A stretch of DNA of 64,000 nt from an uncultured Bacteroides sp. (GTDB taxonomy: Bacteria > Bacteroidota > Bacteroidia > Bacteroidales > Bacteroidaceae): the NCBI RefSeq assembly GCF_905207245.1, contig NZ_CAJLKP010000004.1, forward strand, positions 94,146 through 158,145, written 5' to 3'. The notes below the pieces were generated by a model, which saw only the letters and a list, made by a program, of their open reading frames with translations, was not told where the DNA came from and ran no database searches. Both the position numbers and the translations under genes were made by a program. Positions 44,613-52,370 of this stretch are shown in pieces. Every line of letters begins with the position of its first letter. Within the stretch, counting starts at the first letter, position 1.

Positions 44613-45560
44613 TTACAAAGGCTTTATCGGTATGCAGATATCCACAATGTGCTTATTCTCAGGATGTGTCCGGTGACTATTGTGATATAGCTCGTACGTA
44701 CATCCGTCAGCTTGTTGATACCCGCTTTCGGTAAACCACTTGCACATAGTGTTCCATGATTTCTGGAACTCATCGGTTCCAATCTCAAAGTGTCCCACCA
44801 CATACTTACCACCGGGAATGACCATTTTTCCGATTTCACCCTCCACTTTCACGTCTTCGTTCATAATGATACAGGCACTTTGTCTGATCTTGTCCAACTC
44901 CGTGACAGATGGATCATCATGAGTCACCGTAGCCGTTTTGGTTACATTCTGGGTGTACAGTCCTCTTGGTTCAGCCCATTTAATTACTTTCTCATAAGCC
45001 TGAACAACCAGGTGGAACGGGCCGATGTGCCGACAATAAATCGCTTGCATTTCCGGCATTTCTTTGATTTCGATGTTTGCTTTCATAAAATAAATGTTAT
45101 TTAGTTCTACTTCGCAAAGGTCGGAATCATAATCCGTCTTGCTTGTCAAATTCTTGCGGAGCATTTGCCCATTCTTGCTAAACAGCATCCCATGATGTGC
45201 ATAGATAGGCTTTTCCTCTTTACCGAATTGCGTGGGAGTGATGCCGAAATACTTCTTGAAAGTCCTGCTGAATAAGGATATGCTTCCGAAACCACAGCTA
45301 TATGCGATTTCCGTGACAGGCAATGACGGTTCGTTCTGTAATTTCCATGCCGCTTTTTCCACCCGGAGGCGTTGTATATAGTCGATGGGAGTTTCTCCTA
45401 TCAGGAATGTGAATATCCTGTGGAAATGAAAAGGTGAGAAGTTGGCTATTTCGGCAATGCCCTTTAGTTCGAGTGGCTGGCTGAGGTGCATATCTATGTA
45501 ATCCATCACCCGGTTAATTCTGGAACGATACTCTATTTTACTCTTTTCTTGTATATTCAT
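44613..45560 (-). CDS. AraC-family regulator with GyrI-like effector domain
   Basis: The protein has 315 residues from the ATG at 45560. The N-terminal AraC domain has two helix-turn-helix motifs ('MDYIDMHLSQPLELKGIAEIANFSPFHFHRIF', 'LPVTEIAYSCGFGSISLFSRTFKKYFGITPTQF'). A GyrI/SbmC-like small-molecule-binding domain follows ('YFMKANIEIKEMPEMQAIYCRHIGPFHLVVQAYEKVIKWAEPRG', 'PGGKYVVGHFEIGTDEFQKSWNTMCKWFTESGYQ', 'IDICIPIKPL'). Such proteins often sense hydrophobic drugs. No dedicated efflux gene is adjacent, and the divergent neighbour is a decayed DJ-1 gene. A TACTTTTG -7 box lies 19 bp upstream. Confidence 0.88.
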   Translation of the reverse strand: MNIQEKSKIEYRSRINRVMDYIDMHLSQPLELKGIAEIANFSPFHFHRIFTFLIGETPIDYIQRLRVEKAAWKLQNEPSLPVTEIAYSCGFGSISLFSRTFKKYFGITPTQFGKEEKPIYAHHGMLFSKNGQMLRKNLTSKTDYDSDLCEVELNNIYFMKANIEIKEMPEMQAIYCRHIGPFHLVVQAYEKVIKWAEPRGLYTQNVTKTATVTHDDPSVTELDKIRQSACIIMNEDVKVEGEIGKMVIPGGKYVVGHFEIGTDEFQKSWNTMCKWFTESGYQQADGCTYELYHNSHRTHPENKHIVDICIPIKPL

Positions 45561-45578
45561 GCCATATGATTTGAATAG

Positions 45579-45586
45579 CAAAAGTA
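45579..45586 (-). promoter_or_regulatory. -7 box of the AraC-type regulator promoter
   Basis: On the - strand this reads TACTTTTG, an exact TAnnTTTG match 19 bp before the ATG at 45560. The -33 element is not clear. Confidence 0.5.
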
Positions 45587-45707
45587 GCACCAAATAATCA
45601 GATACGATTGTCCATTCTTGCTAATATCCCGCTTGCTTCTGAAACTAATGCCTATCTTTGCGACGTTAATCATTCGTTCAATATGAAACTATAAAGATTA
45701 TGGATTA

Positions 45708-45947
45708 TTGGTATTTCTTGCTAAAGGATTTGAAACCATTGAGTTCAGTGCTTTTATTGATGTTATGGGTTGGGCGAAGACCGACTTTGACTGTGATATA
45801 GAAACCGTTATCTGTGGTTTGAACAGTAAAGTTGTGGGTTCTTTCAATTTGCCCTCAAACATCGTATGGCGTGGCCCTTCTGCTGCTGGAAAAGCTGACC
45901 TCTTTCCGCGAGATGACTTTAGTGAAAGAAGCCATGGGATTCTGAGA
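45708..45947 (+). pseudogene. Decayed DJ-1/PfpI-family gene
   Basis: The first 45 codons read 'VFLAKGFETIEFSAFIDVM' and then 'VVGSFNLP', the N-terminal part of a DJ-1/PfpI protein. No ATG is in frame, and a TGA lies just upstream. The C-terminus of the family ('VALLLLEKLTSFREMTLVKEAMGF', nt 45873-45947) is present in a different frame directly afterwards. The middle of the protein, including the nucleophile-elbow cysteine, is missing. So the gene has lost its start, suffered an internal deletion and shifted frame. Intact homologues have about 180 residues. Confidence 0.7.
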
Positions 45948-46070
45948 ATAATGTTCGCTAAAGACTTTCTCGCCTCCTCCTGCCATAAAAGGAAAGCCGG
46001 AGAAATAGCCAGAACATAGTGTGCCGCGTATTGGACGTTAATAATAAACTTCCTTTATCCCTGTCAAAAA

Positions 46071-46102
46071 CTTGCTTTACATTAAAGTAAAAGTTACCTT
46101 TG
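46071..46102 (+). promoter_or_regulatory. Promoter of the HU-like gene
   Basis: A -33-like CTTG (46071-46074), a 20-bp spacer and an exact -7 box TACCTTTG (46095-46102). Transcription should start near 46109, which places the downstream 21-bp repeat array inside a 5' leader of about 190 nt. Confidence 0.6.
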
Positions 46103-46116
46103 TCGTAGAGAAAACT

Positions 46117-46200
46117 ATAACCGAAACTTCTGATTGTAAAACTGTACCTTCTGATTGTATAACCGAAAGTTCTGATTATAAAACCGTAACTTCTGATTAA
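46117..46200. repeat. Four tandem 21-bp repeats in the HU-like gene leader
   Basis: Units begin at 46117, 46138, 46159 and 46180 with no gaps. The core is (A/T)AACCG(A/T)AA(C/G)TTCTGATT, for example ATAACCGAAACTTCTGATTGT. Units differ at a few positions. There is no internal dyad, unlike the arrays at 21210 and 27620. They lie just downstream of a predicted promoter. Confidence 0.8.
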
Positions 46201-46298
46201 AGTTTGCTGTATGAGTTAAGCAACTTTTCTCCCAATGTAAAGCAAGTTTTCTTTTAATGGCGAACAACTTTTTTATTAATGTCTGATAAACAAAGGAT

Positions 46299-46925
46299 AT
46301 GGCATACTATGTAATGGAAGAAATGCCCGACATTCACAAGACGGGCGAGCGTGTTCTCTATCCACGCTTTGCAATGATAGACCAGGTTTCCACAGAACAA
46401 CTGGCACGCAACGTGTCGGAAAGCAGTGGCTTCAATGTGGGTGATATAATAGGAATCGTGAAGCAACTTGCTATCGAAATGTCGCATCAGATGGCAGAGG
46501 GACGTTCCGTTAAACTGGATGACATCGGAACTTTCACTCCGGCTTTGATGCTGCGCACAGGCAAGGAACGGGAAGAAGCGGGTGAAAAAGCGAAGCATCG
46601 CAATGCACAGAGCATCGTGGTGGGCAAAGTCAATTTCCGTGTAGACATGAATCTGGTATATCGCATTAACGGTCGCTGTCTGTTGGAGCGGGCACCTTGG
46701 AAAGCCCGTCGTTCTTCGCAAAAGTATGCTCCGGAGCAGCGCTTGGCACTGGCGGTGAAGTATCTGGAGTCACATTCTTTTCTTACTGTCAGCGAATATC
46801 AGCAATTAACCGGGTTGTTGCGCACCACTGCTACGAATGAACTGAAAGAATGGGCGGCCCTCCCGGATTCCGGCATTGACACTGCCGGACGTGGTGCACA
46901 CAGGGTTTATGTGAAGAAGGGGTGA
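46299..46925 (+). CDS. HU/IHF-like DNA-binding protein with C-terminal helix-turn-helix-like region
   Basis: The protein has 208 residues. Residues about 1-130 are a Bacteroidetes-type HU fold ('YPRFAMIDQVSTEQLARNVSESSGFNVGDIIGIVKQLAIEMSHQMAEGRSVKLDDIGTFTPAL') with a basic arm ('GKEREEAGEKAKHRN'). Residues about 140-208 form a helical segment ('LALAVKYLESHSFLTVSEYQQLTGLLRTTATNELKEWAAL') that looks like a winged helix ('GRGAHRVYVKKG'). The family is abundant in Bacteroides and its targets are mostly unknown. The long leader with four tandem repeats suggests it could control its own expression, which is inference. Confidence 0.8.
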   Translation: MAYYVMEEMPDIHKTGERVLYPRFAMIDQVSTEQLARNVSESSGFNVGDIIGIVKQLAIEMSHQMAEGRSVKLDDIGTFTPALMLRTGKEREEAGEKAKHRNAQSIVVGKVNFRVDMNLVYRINGRCLLERAPWKARRSSQKYAPEQRLALAVKYLESHSFLTVSEYQQLTGLLRTTATNELKEWAALPDSGIDTAGRGAHRVYVKKG

Positions 46926-46944
46926 AAAGAAAGGATGCATGAAA

Positions 46945-46976
46945 TTTGCTGTAAATCAAAATATTATTTATCTTTG
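46945..46976 (+). promoter_or_regulatory. Strong promoter before the methyltransferase-RsgA leader
   Basis: An exact -33 TTTG (46945-46948), a 20-bp spacer and an exact -7 TATCTTTG (46969-46976). This is one of the two best promoter matches in the window. Transcription should begin about 46981. Confidence 0.75.
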
Positions 46977-46980
46977 CGCC

Positions 46981-47090
46981 ATGACAAAGACATTCAAATC
47001 GGATTTGGTTTAATAAACAATCTGTGTTTCTGATACAGATTGTCCCTTCGTTTACTCTCGGATAACTCCTTTCGAGAGTAGTTTTCTATT
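46981..47090 (+). ncRNA. Structured leader RNA or small RNA ending in an intrinsic terminator
   Basis: The transcript predicted from 46945-46976 first meets a 10-codon frame (MTKTFKSDLV, 46981-47013) whose ATG is at or next to the predicted start, so it may be leaderless or untranslated. Hairpin 1 is ACAATCTGT/ACAGATTGT (47017-47043). Hairpin 2 is TACTCTCG/CGAGAGTA (47053-47080), followed by GTTTTCTATT, an intrinsic terminator. About 80 nt later comes the methyltransferase ATG. The layout fits either attenuation of the methyltransferase-RsgA operon or an independent sRNA. No published RNA family was recognised. Confidence 0.5.
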
Positions 47091-47168
47091 ATTATAATTC
47101 AAGTTTAATCTGCGTACAATGATGAAGGCATTGTTATGCTTTCCTTGTATGCAAAATACATTAAGAAA

Positions 47169-47948
47169 ATGAGTAACGAAAATAAAACAATTCACGATTT
47201 CGAACTTCAATTAATCTGTGACTTCTTCTCCAATATGGAACGCCAAGGACCCGGAAGTCCTGATGTAACACTGAAAGCACTGAGCTTTATAGATAACCTC
47301 ACCGACAAATCCCTTATCGCCGACATCGGCTGTGGAACAGGAGGACAGACAATGGTATTGGCCGGACATATTTCCGGGCGGATCACCGGACTCGACCTTT
47401 TCCCTGACTTTATTGATATCCTCAATCGTAATGCAAAGCAATCAGGCTTGCAGGACAGGGTGAAAGGCATTGTCGGTTCTATGGATAACCTTCCTTTTCA
47501 GAATGAGGAATTAGACCTGATCTGGTCGGAAGGTGCTATTTATAATATTGGTTTTGAACGGGGATTAAATGAGTGGCGTAAGTATTTGAAGCCGGGAGGA
47601 TATATTGCCGTTTCTGAAAGTTCGTGGTTTACTGACGAACGTCCTGCGGAAATCAATGACTTCTGGGTGAATGCGTATCCTGAAATAGATACGATTCCCA
47701 ATCAAGTGGCCAAGATACACAAAGCTGGTTATCTTCCCGTCGCTACATTTATTTTGCCGGAGAATTGCTGGACAGAGCATTACTTTGCTGCAAAGATTGA
47801 AGCTCAGAAAATCTTCCTTCATAAATATGCGGGAAATAAGATTGCTGAAGAATTCAGTTCGCTTCAGTTTGATGAAGAAGAACTGTACAGCAAGTATAAA
47901 GCCTTCTACGGCTATACATTTTTCATCGCAAAAAAGATAGAACAATGA
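47169..47948 (+). CDS. Class I SAM-dependent methyltransferase
   Basis: The protein has 259 residues from ATG 47169; an in-frame ATG at 47136 would add 11 residues. The Rossmann fold is clear: motif I 'LIADIGCGTGGQT', the acidic loop 'ITGLDLFPDF', motif post-I 'GSMDNLPFQNEELDLIWSEGAIYNIGF' and 'YLKPGGYIAVSES'. The substrate is unknown, and the family includes small-molecule and rRNA-related enzymes. It overlaps the RsgA-like gene by four bases (ATGA), so the products are made together. Pairing with a ribosome-assembly GTPase behind a structured leader suggests a ribosome-linked role, which is inference. Confidence 0.85.
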   Translation: MSNENKTIHDFELQLICDFFSNMERQGPGSPDVTLKALSFIDNLTDKSLIADIGCGTGGQTMVLAGHISGRITGLDLFPDFIDILNRNAKQSGLQDRVKGIVGSMDNLPFQNEELDLIWSEGAIYNIGFERGLNEWRKYLKPGGYIAVSESSWFTDERPAEINDFWVNAYPEIDTIPNQVAKIHKAGYLPVATFILPENCWTEHYFAAKIEAQKIFLHKYAGNKIAEEFSSLQFDEEELYSKYKAFYGYTFFIAKKIEQ

Positions 47949-49000
47949 TTTATTTGAATAATTACGGTTGGAATGACAAGTTACACCAACTAAAACAAGA
48001 GTCTACATACAATTCCCTCACACATGGACGTATATCCATCGTACACCGTACATGCTACGAGGTTGTTTCAGAAAACGGTCTGTTTCAGTGTGAACTGACG
48101 GGGAATATGATGTATGGAAAATCAGACTTTGAACTCCCTTGTACCGGTGACTGGGTACTTTTTCAACCTTTCGACGAACATAAAGGGATTATAGTGGATA
48201 TGCTGCCTCGTGAACGGACGCTATATCGCAAGAAAAACGGAACGGTTGCTGATAAACAGGCCATTGCCTCGTATGTTGACAAGGCATTTATCGTGCAAAG
48301 TCTTGATGATAATTTCAATGTTCGCAGAGCCGAGCGTTTCATGATTCAGATGCAGGAAGAGAATATCAGTCCTGTATTGGTGTTTAACAAGGCTGATTTG
48401 GGGTTTGATAGGCAGAAAGTCGAAAAACAGATCAGGCACATTGCCCGTCAGATACCGGTGTTTTTTACAAGTATCCATCAACCTCAGACGATTCTCCAAT
48501 TGCGGGAGTCTATATCGGCAGGCGAAACGGTTGTGTTTGTCGGTTCTTCGGGGGTAGGGAAAAGTTCTCTGGTGAATGCGCTTTGTGGGGAATCGGTATT
48601 GTTAACGTCTGATATCAGCCTGTCCACGGGAAAAGGAAGACATACTTCCACTCGTCGGGAGATGGTACTGATGGATGGTTCAGGGGTATTAATCGATACT
48701 CCGGGTGTCCGGGAATTTGGCTTGGCCATTGACGATCCTGATTCTCTTGCAGAGGTGTTGGAGATTTCCGATTATGCCGCATCGTGCCGCTTCAAGGATT
48801 GCAAGCACATCAGCGAACCTGGATGTGCCGTTTTAGAGGCGGTAAGTAGTGGTATATTGGACCGTAAGGTTTATGAGAGTTATCAGAAACTTCGACGGGA
48901 AGCGTGGCATTTCTCCACTTCCGAACATGAAAAGCGTAAAAGGGATAAATCCTTTTCAAAACTCGTGGAGGAGGTGAAGAAACTTAAATCGGATCGCTAA
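47945..49000 (+). CDS. rsgA: RsgA-like circularly permuted ribosome small-subunit-dependent GTPase
   Basis: The protein has 351 residues. The domain order is an N-terminal OB fold (about 30-95), a circularly permuted GTPase with G4 'VFNKADLG' before G1 'GSSGVGKSSLVNALCG' and G3 'DTPGVREFG', and a C-terminal zinc site ('CRFKDCKHISEPGCAV', Cys-Cys-His-Cys). RsgA (YjeQ) helps late maturation of the 30S subunit. Bacteroides genomes often carry more than one rsgA-like gene. This copy is translationally coupled to a methyltransferase and may be a specialised paralogue. Whether another copy exists in this genome cannot be seen here. Confidence 0.88.
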   Translation: MIYLNNYGWNDKLHQLKQESTYNSLTHGRISIVHRTCYEVVSENGLFQCELTGNMMYGKSDFELPCTGDWVLFQPFDEHKGIIVDMLPRERTLYRKKNGTVADKQAIASYVDKAFIVQSLDDNFNVRRAERFMIQMQEENISPVLVFNKADLGFDRQKVEKQIRHIARQIPVFFTSIHQPQTILQLRESISAGETVVFVGSSGVGKSSLVNALCGESVLLTSDISLSTGKGRHTSTRREMVLMDGSGVLIDTPGVREFGLAIDDPDSLAEVLEISDYAASCRFKDCKHISEPGCAVLEAVSSGILDRKVYESYQKLRREAWHFSTSEHEKRKRDKSFSKLVEEVKKLKSDR

Positions 49001-49012
49001 TCTCTATTTAGG

Positions 49013-49052
49013 CAGTGCAGTATTCTTTTAGTGGAATAGCTGCACTGTTTTA
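49013..49052 (+). terminator. Intrinsic terminator after the RsgA-like gene
   Basis: CAGTGCAG (49013-49020) pairs with CTGCACTG (49040-49047), the stem being extended by TATTC/GAATA, and is followed by TTTTAT. It begins 12 bp after the stop codon. Confidence 0.8.
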
Positions 49053-49086
49053 TATGTCCAATTATGATTTGAATTATCTGTAAATA

Positions 49087-49863
49087 TCAATCGAGTGTCT
49101 GAATACCCCCTCCGTTTACAAACAGCGTTTGTCCGCTAACCCATTGCGAGACGGGTGCGGCAAAATAGAGTACTGCTCCGGTAATGTCACTTACCTCACC
49201 CAGACGTTTTATGGGAGTATGTTCCAGCATCTTTGCTTCTATTTCAGGAGTCAGCACTGTAGATAAGGCGTGGGTTCTGGTAGCTCCGGGACCTACGTTG
49301 TTGATACGTACTCCCATCGGACCGAAGTCGAATGCAAGATTACCTGCCATGTGGTTCAGGGCTGCTTTGGAAGAGGCATAAGCACTCATATTCGGACTTT
49401 TATTAATACTGCCCATCGATGTGATGTTGATGATGCTTCCATAGCCCGATTCAGCCATGTGAGGTACAACAAGCTGGCATAAACGCCATGCACTGAATAA
49501 ATTGAGGTTGAATATCCTCTTGAAGTAAGCAATATCTATCTGGAAGGGATTCTCCCGTCCGCCACCTCCTCCACCGGCATTGTTGACCAGGATGTTGACC
49601 GTTCCATACTCTGCGACAGCTTTATCAACCAGGTTTACTAAGTCTGCGTCATTAAGCACATTGCAGGCTACAGCAATCGCTTTACCTCCATTCGTAACGA
49701 TTTCATTTGCAACAGCCTGGGCTTTTTCAAGTACCAGATCACTTACCACTATGGAAGCTCCGAAGTGCGCGAGTGTTTCGCAACTTCCTTTTCCAATGCC
49801 ATCTCCACCACCGGTCACTATGGCTACTTTTCCGCTTAGATCAAAAAGAGAATCTATATTCAT
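49087..49863 (-). CDS. hdhA: 7-alpha-hydroxysteroid dehydrogenase (SDR family)
   Basis: The protein has 258 residues from the ATG at 49863. It is a classical SDR with nucleotide motif 'TGGGDGIGKG', 'NNAGGGGGG' and the catalytic triad S149, Y162, K166 ('NITSMGS', 'SAYASSKAAL'). From memory, the stretch 'TPEIEAKMLEHTPIKRLGEVSDI' and the 'WVSGQTLFVNGGGIQ' ending closely follow E. coli HdhA, the NAD-dependent 7-alpha-HSDH. It would oxidise the 7-alpha-hydroxyl of cholic and chenodeoxycholic acids to the 7-oxo form, a known trait of gut Bacteroides. It is monocistronic, and no other bile-acid gene is adjacent. Confidence 0.85.
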   Translation of the reverse strand: MNIDSLFDLSGKVAIVTGGGDGIGKGSCETLAHFGASIVVSDLVLEKAQAVANEIVTNGGKAIAVACNVLNDADLVNLVDKAVAEYGTVNILVNNAGGGGGGRENPFQIDIAYFKRIFNLNLFSAWRLCQLVVPHMAESGYGSIINITSMGSINKSPNMSAYASSKAALNHMAGNLAFDFGPMGVRINNVGPGATRTHALSTVLTPEIEAKMLEHTPIKRLGEVSDITGAVLYFAAPVSQWVSGQTLFVNGGGIQTLD

Positions 49864-49991
49864 TGTTATGCTTTTATATTTGTACAAGAACATGAGAGCA
49901 TGAAAACAGTTCGACTGGGAATATTTGATTTATGAATAATAAACACGGAAATGATTTATTTCCGTTTCTTGGAAAAGCCGCACGCATTACC

Positions 49992-50022
49992 TTTGGGTCG
50001 AGTGGAAATTCTCGTACCTTTG
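49992..50022 (+). promoter_or_regulatory. Promoter of the MATE exporter gene
   Basis: An exact -33 TTTG (49992-49995), a 19-bp spacer and an exact -7 TACCTTTG (50015-50022). The -33 TTTG is itself part of another TACCTTTG (49988-49995), so two nested start sites are possible. The leader to the ATG at 50051 is about 20 nt. Confidence 0.75.
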
Positions 50023-50050
50023 CACCCGTTTTTAGAAAAGAAGAATCACG

Positions 50051-51403
50051 ATGATCAATAAATATGAAGAACGTCTGGGAACCGAGCGTATGTTGCCACT
50101 GGTTTTCAAGATGGCGCTTCCGGCAGTAGCGGCACAATTCGTCAATTTGCTTTATAGCATTGTCGACCGTATCTATATCGGACACATACCGGGCATCGGG
50201 ACGGATGCATTGGCAGGCGTAGGGGTAACAATTTCTCTCGTGGTATTGATTTCTTCTTTTTCAGCAATAGTGGGCGGTGGTGGTGCACCGTTGGCTGCCA
50301 TAGCCCTCGGGCAGGGGGACCGCCAGCGTGCCGGAAAGATATTGGGGAATGGCTTCACCCTGCTGATTCTATTTACTTTAATTACTTCCTTCATTGCCTA
50401 TACTTTCATGGAGCCTATCCTGCTCTTTACAGGTGCTTCGGAACATACATTGGGCTATGCGGTCGATTATCTTTCCATTTATTTGCTGGGAACTGTTTTT
50501 GTAGAGATTTCCACCGGACTCAATTCCTTTATCAATGCGCAGGGGCGTCCTGCCATTGCCATGTACTCTGTCTTAATCGGAGCTTTATTAAATATCATTC
50601 TTGATCCTATTTTTATCTTCTGGTTTGATATGGGTGTGAAAGGTGCTGCTTTGGCTACGGTGATTTCTCAGGCTTGCAGTGCCGCATGGGTACTGTCTTT
50701 CCTATTCTCCCGGAAGGCTTCTCTGCCTTTGGAGAGGCGCTATATGAAGTTAAACCGGGGGATTGTTATTGCGATGCTGGGGCTGGGAGTATCTCCGTTC
50801 ATTATGGCCAGTACAGAGAGTTTGGTGGGCTTTGTGCTGAATAGTAGCTTGAAAGATTTTGGAGATATTTACGTTAGTGCGTTGACGATATTACAGACTT
50901 CGATGCAGTTTGCCAGTGTGCCGCTGACGGGGTTTGCGCAAGGCTTTATTCCGGTTGTAAGTTACAATTATGGGCATGGTGATAAACAGCGTGTGAAGGA
51001 TTGTTTCCGTATTGCACTGATCACCATGTTCTCTTTTAATCTGATTCTGATGTTACTTATGATCCTGTTCCCGTCAACGGTTGCATCTGCTTTTACAAGT
51101 GATGAAAAGTTGATAGAAACGGTCCGTTGGACTATGCCTGTCTTTTTGGGTGGTATGACCATTTTCGGTTTGCAACGTGCCTGTCAGAATATGTTTGTTG
51201 CATTGGGGCAGGCCAGGATATCCATTTTTATCGCTTTGCTCCGCAAGGCCATTCTGTTGATTCCGTTAGCACTGATACTGCCGCATTATATGGGAGTGAC
51301 CGGAGTATATGCGGCTGAGGCTATATCTGATGCTACGGCTGCAATTTGCTGTACGCTATTGTTCTTTTGGCAGTTTCCTAAGATTTTGGGGAAGATGAAA
51401 TAA
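50051..51403 (+). CDS. MATE-family multidrug/cation antiporter
   Basis: The protein has 450 residues and twelve hydrophobic segments in two MatE halves ('MLPLVFKMALPAVAAQFVNLLYSIVDRIYIGHI', 'GVGVTISLVVLISSFSAIVGGGGAPLAAIALGQGDRQRAGKI', 'GLNSFINAQGRPAIAMYSVLIGALLNIILDPIFIFWFDMGVKGAALATVISQ'). The second half repeats the pattern ('GFAQGFIPVVSYNYGHGDKQRVKDCF', 'RACQNMFVALGQARISIFIALLRKAILLIPLALILP'). This is the NorM/MepA type. It exports cationic drugs in exchange for Na+ or H+. It stands alone behind its own strong promoter. Substrate unknown. Confidence 0.9.
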   Translation: MINKYEERLGTERMLPLVFKMALPAVAAQFVNLLYSIVDRIYIGHIPGIGTDALAGVGVTISLVVLISSFSAIVGGGGAPLAAIALGQGDRQRAGKILGNGFTLLILFTLITSFIAYTFMEPILLFTGASEHTLGYAVDYLSIYLLGTVFVEISTGLNSFINAQGRPAIAMYSVLIGALLNIILDPIFIFWFDMGVKGAALATVISQACSAAWVLSFLFSRKASLPLERRYMKLNRGIVIAMLGLGVSPFIMASTESLVGFVLNSSLKDFGDIYVSALTILQTSMQFASVPLTGFAQGFIPVVSYNYGHGDKQRVKDCFRIALITMFSFNLILMLLMILFPSTVASAFTSDEKLIETVRWTMPVFLGGMTIFGLQRACQNMFVALGQARISIFIALLRKAILLIPLALILPHYMGVTGVYAAEAISDATAAICCTLLFFWQFPKILGKMK

Positions 51404-51483
51404 GGTGGATAAAAGCCTTCCAACTATTTTAAAGTGACTATTTTCATCTTATTAGTTTGATAATAGAGATACTTTGATTAGCT

Positions 51484-51544
51484 TTATAAGTGCTCATATA
51501 ATAGTAATTATTGTATGGAAAGGATAATATATTGTCACTTATAA
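51484..51544. promoter_or_regulatory. Inverted repeat around the hipB start, probable HipB operator
   Basis: TTATAAGTG (51484-51492) and CACTTATAA (51536-51544) are perfect 9-bp arms separated by 43 bp. The right arm, which extends to ACTTATAAGT as a palindrome, overlaps the proposed hipB start. HipB proteins repress their own operons through such paired sites. The assignment is by position. Confidence 0.5.
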
Positions 51545-51840
51545 GTAAAACTCCGGATTCACTGATGCTGGGCATTGCTGAACGTGTAAAGATGAGGCGG
51601 CTGGAAAAAGGATGGACGCAAAATATGCTTGCCACGAAATCAGGAGTTTCTTTGGCTTCTTATAGGCGTTTTGAATCGTTAGGAGAAATATCCTTGCGTT
51701 CACTTGTGATGCTTGCTTTTGCATTGGATATGACAGATGAATTTGAAACTCTTTTCAGTAGTAAGACCTATCAAAGTATTGATGACATACTAAAAACTGG
51801 GCAAGTGAAACAACGAAAACGGGGGAATAGAAATGGATAA
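51532..51840 (+). CDS. HipB-like XRE-family antitoxin
   Basis: The protein has 102 residues from a TTG at 51532, chosen because it begins '(M)SLISKTPD', the usual start of Bacteroides HipB-like proteins. An upstream TTG at 51511 is in frame. The helix-turn-helix is 'MRRLEKGWTQNMLATKSGVSLASYRRFESLGEISLRSLVMLAFAL', and the basic tail is 'VKQRKRGNRNG'. It would repress its operon and neutralise HipA kinase. The partner toxin downstream is decayed, so this is an orphan antitoxin that may still bind DNA. Confidence 0.8.
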   Translation: MSLISKTPDSLMLGIAERVKMRRLEKGWTQNMLATKSGVSLASYRRFESLGEISLRSLVMLAFALDMTDEFETLFSSKTYQSIDDILKTGQVKQRKRGNRNG

Positions 51841-52341
51841 TATTTCACTAATAGAGGTTTTTATATCTGGCAGGCGTATAGGACGAATGGCTCTTACTCC
51901 TGAAGGATTATGTGGCTTTGAATATGATACGATAAGTGCAGCAGGATTACTTCACGCTAATTATCGGATTCTAAGTCTTGATTACTCTATATTACTTAAA
52001 CTAACAGTGAATCTTACCAAAGATATGGAGCAAGTGGCAGATATGTTCCGATTGATGGTGTTCAATGTATTGATTTCAAATAGAGATGATTATGTCAAAA
52101 CTTATCTTTCCAATGGATTAATGGAGTGTGGAAACTTTCGCCAGCTTATGCCCTTTTGCCAAGTAATGGCTTTAATGGTTACCATACCACGACTATAAAC
52201 GGCAAAGGAGAACCTACACTTGCTGATGTTATTGCGCTGGCCGCTGAAATAGGACTATCAAAACAATATGCGGCTCAGATAATAGAAGAATTGACTGAGA
52301 AATGTGTCACAAAAAAGATGGCAAAATTCAAGCTGAGATAA
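51833..52341 (+). pseudogene. Decayed hipA toxin gene (internal deletion plus frameshift)
   Basis: The frame starts 8 bp inside hipB, as in intact systems. It begins like the HipA N-subdomain ('VFISGRRIGRMALTPEGLCGFEYD') but jumps after about 35 residues to the C-terminal lobe ('LSLDYSILLKLTVNLTKDMEQVADMFRLMVFNVLISNRDDYVK'). Most of the kinase, including its ATP-binding and catalytic part, is gone. Near 52098 the frame shifts, and the expected continuation ('NLSFQWINGVWKLSPAYALLPSNGFNGYHTTTINGKGEP...') runs in another frame to 52341. The product cannot be active. Confidence 0.8.
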
Positions 52342-52370
52342 TAGAGAAAATGCCGGATTGATGAATATCG

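Noticed and set aside
46254..46721. 155-codon ORF on the - strand
   Set aside because: It is antisense to the well-supported HU-like gene and has no domain of its own.
46981..47013. Certain leader peptide MTKTFKSDLV
   Set aside because: The ATG lies at the predicted transcription start, so translation would have to be leaderless; kept only as a possibility within the leader RNA.
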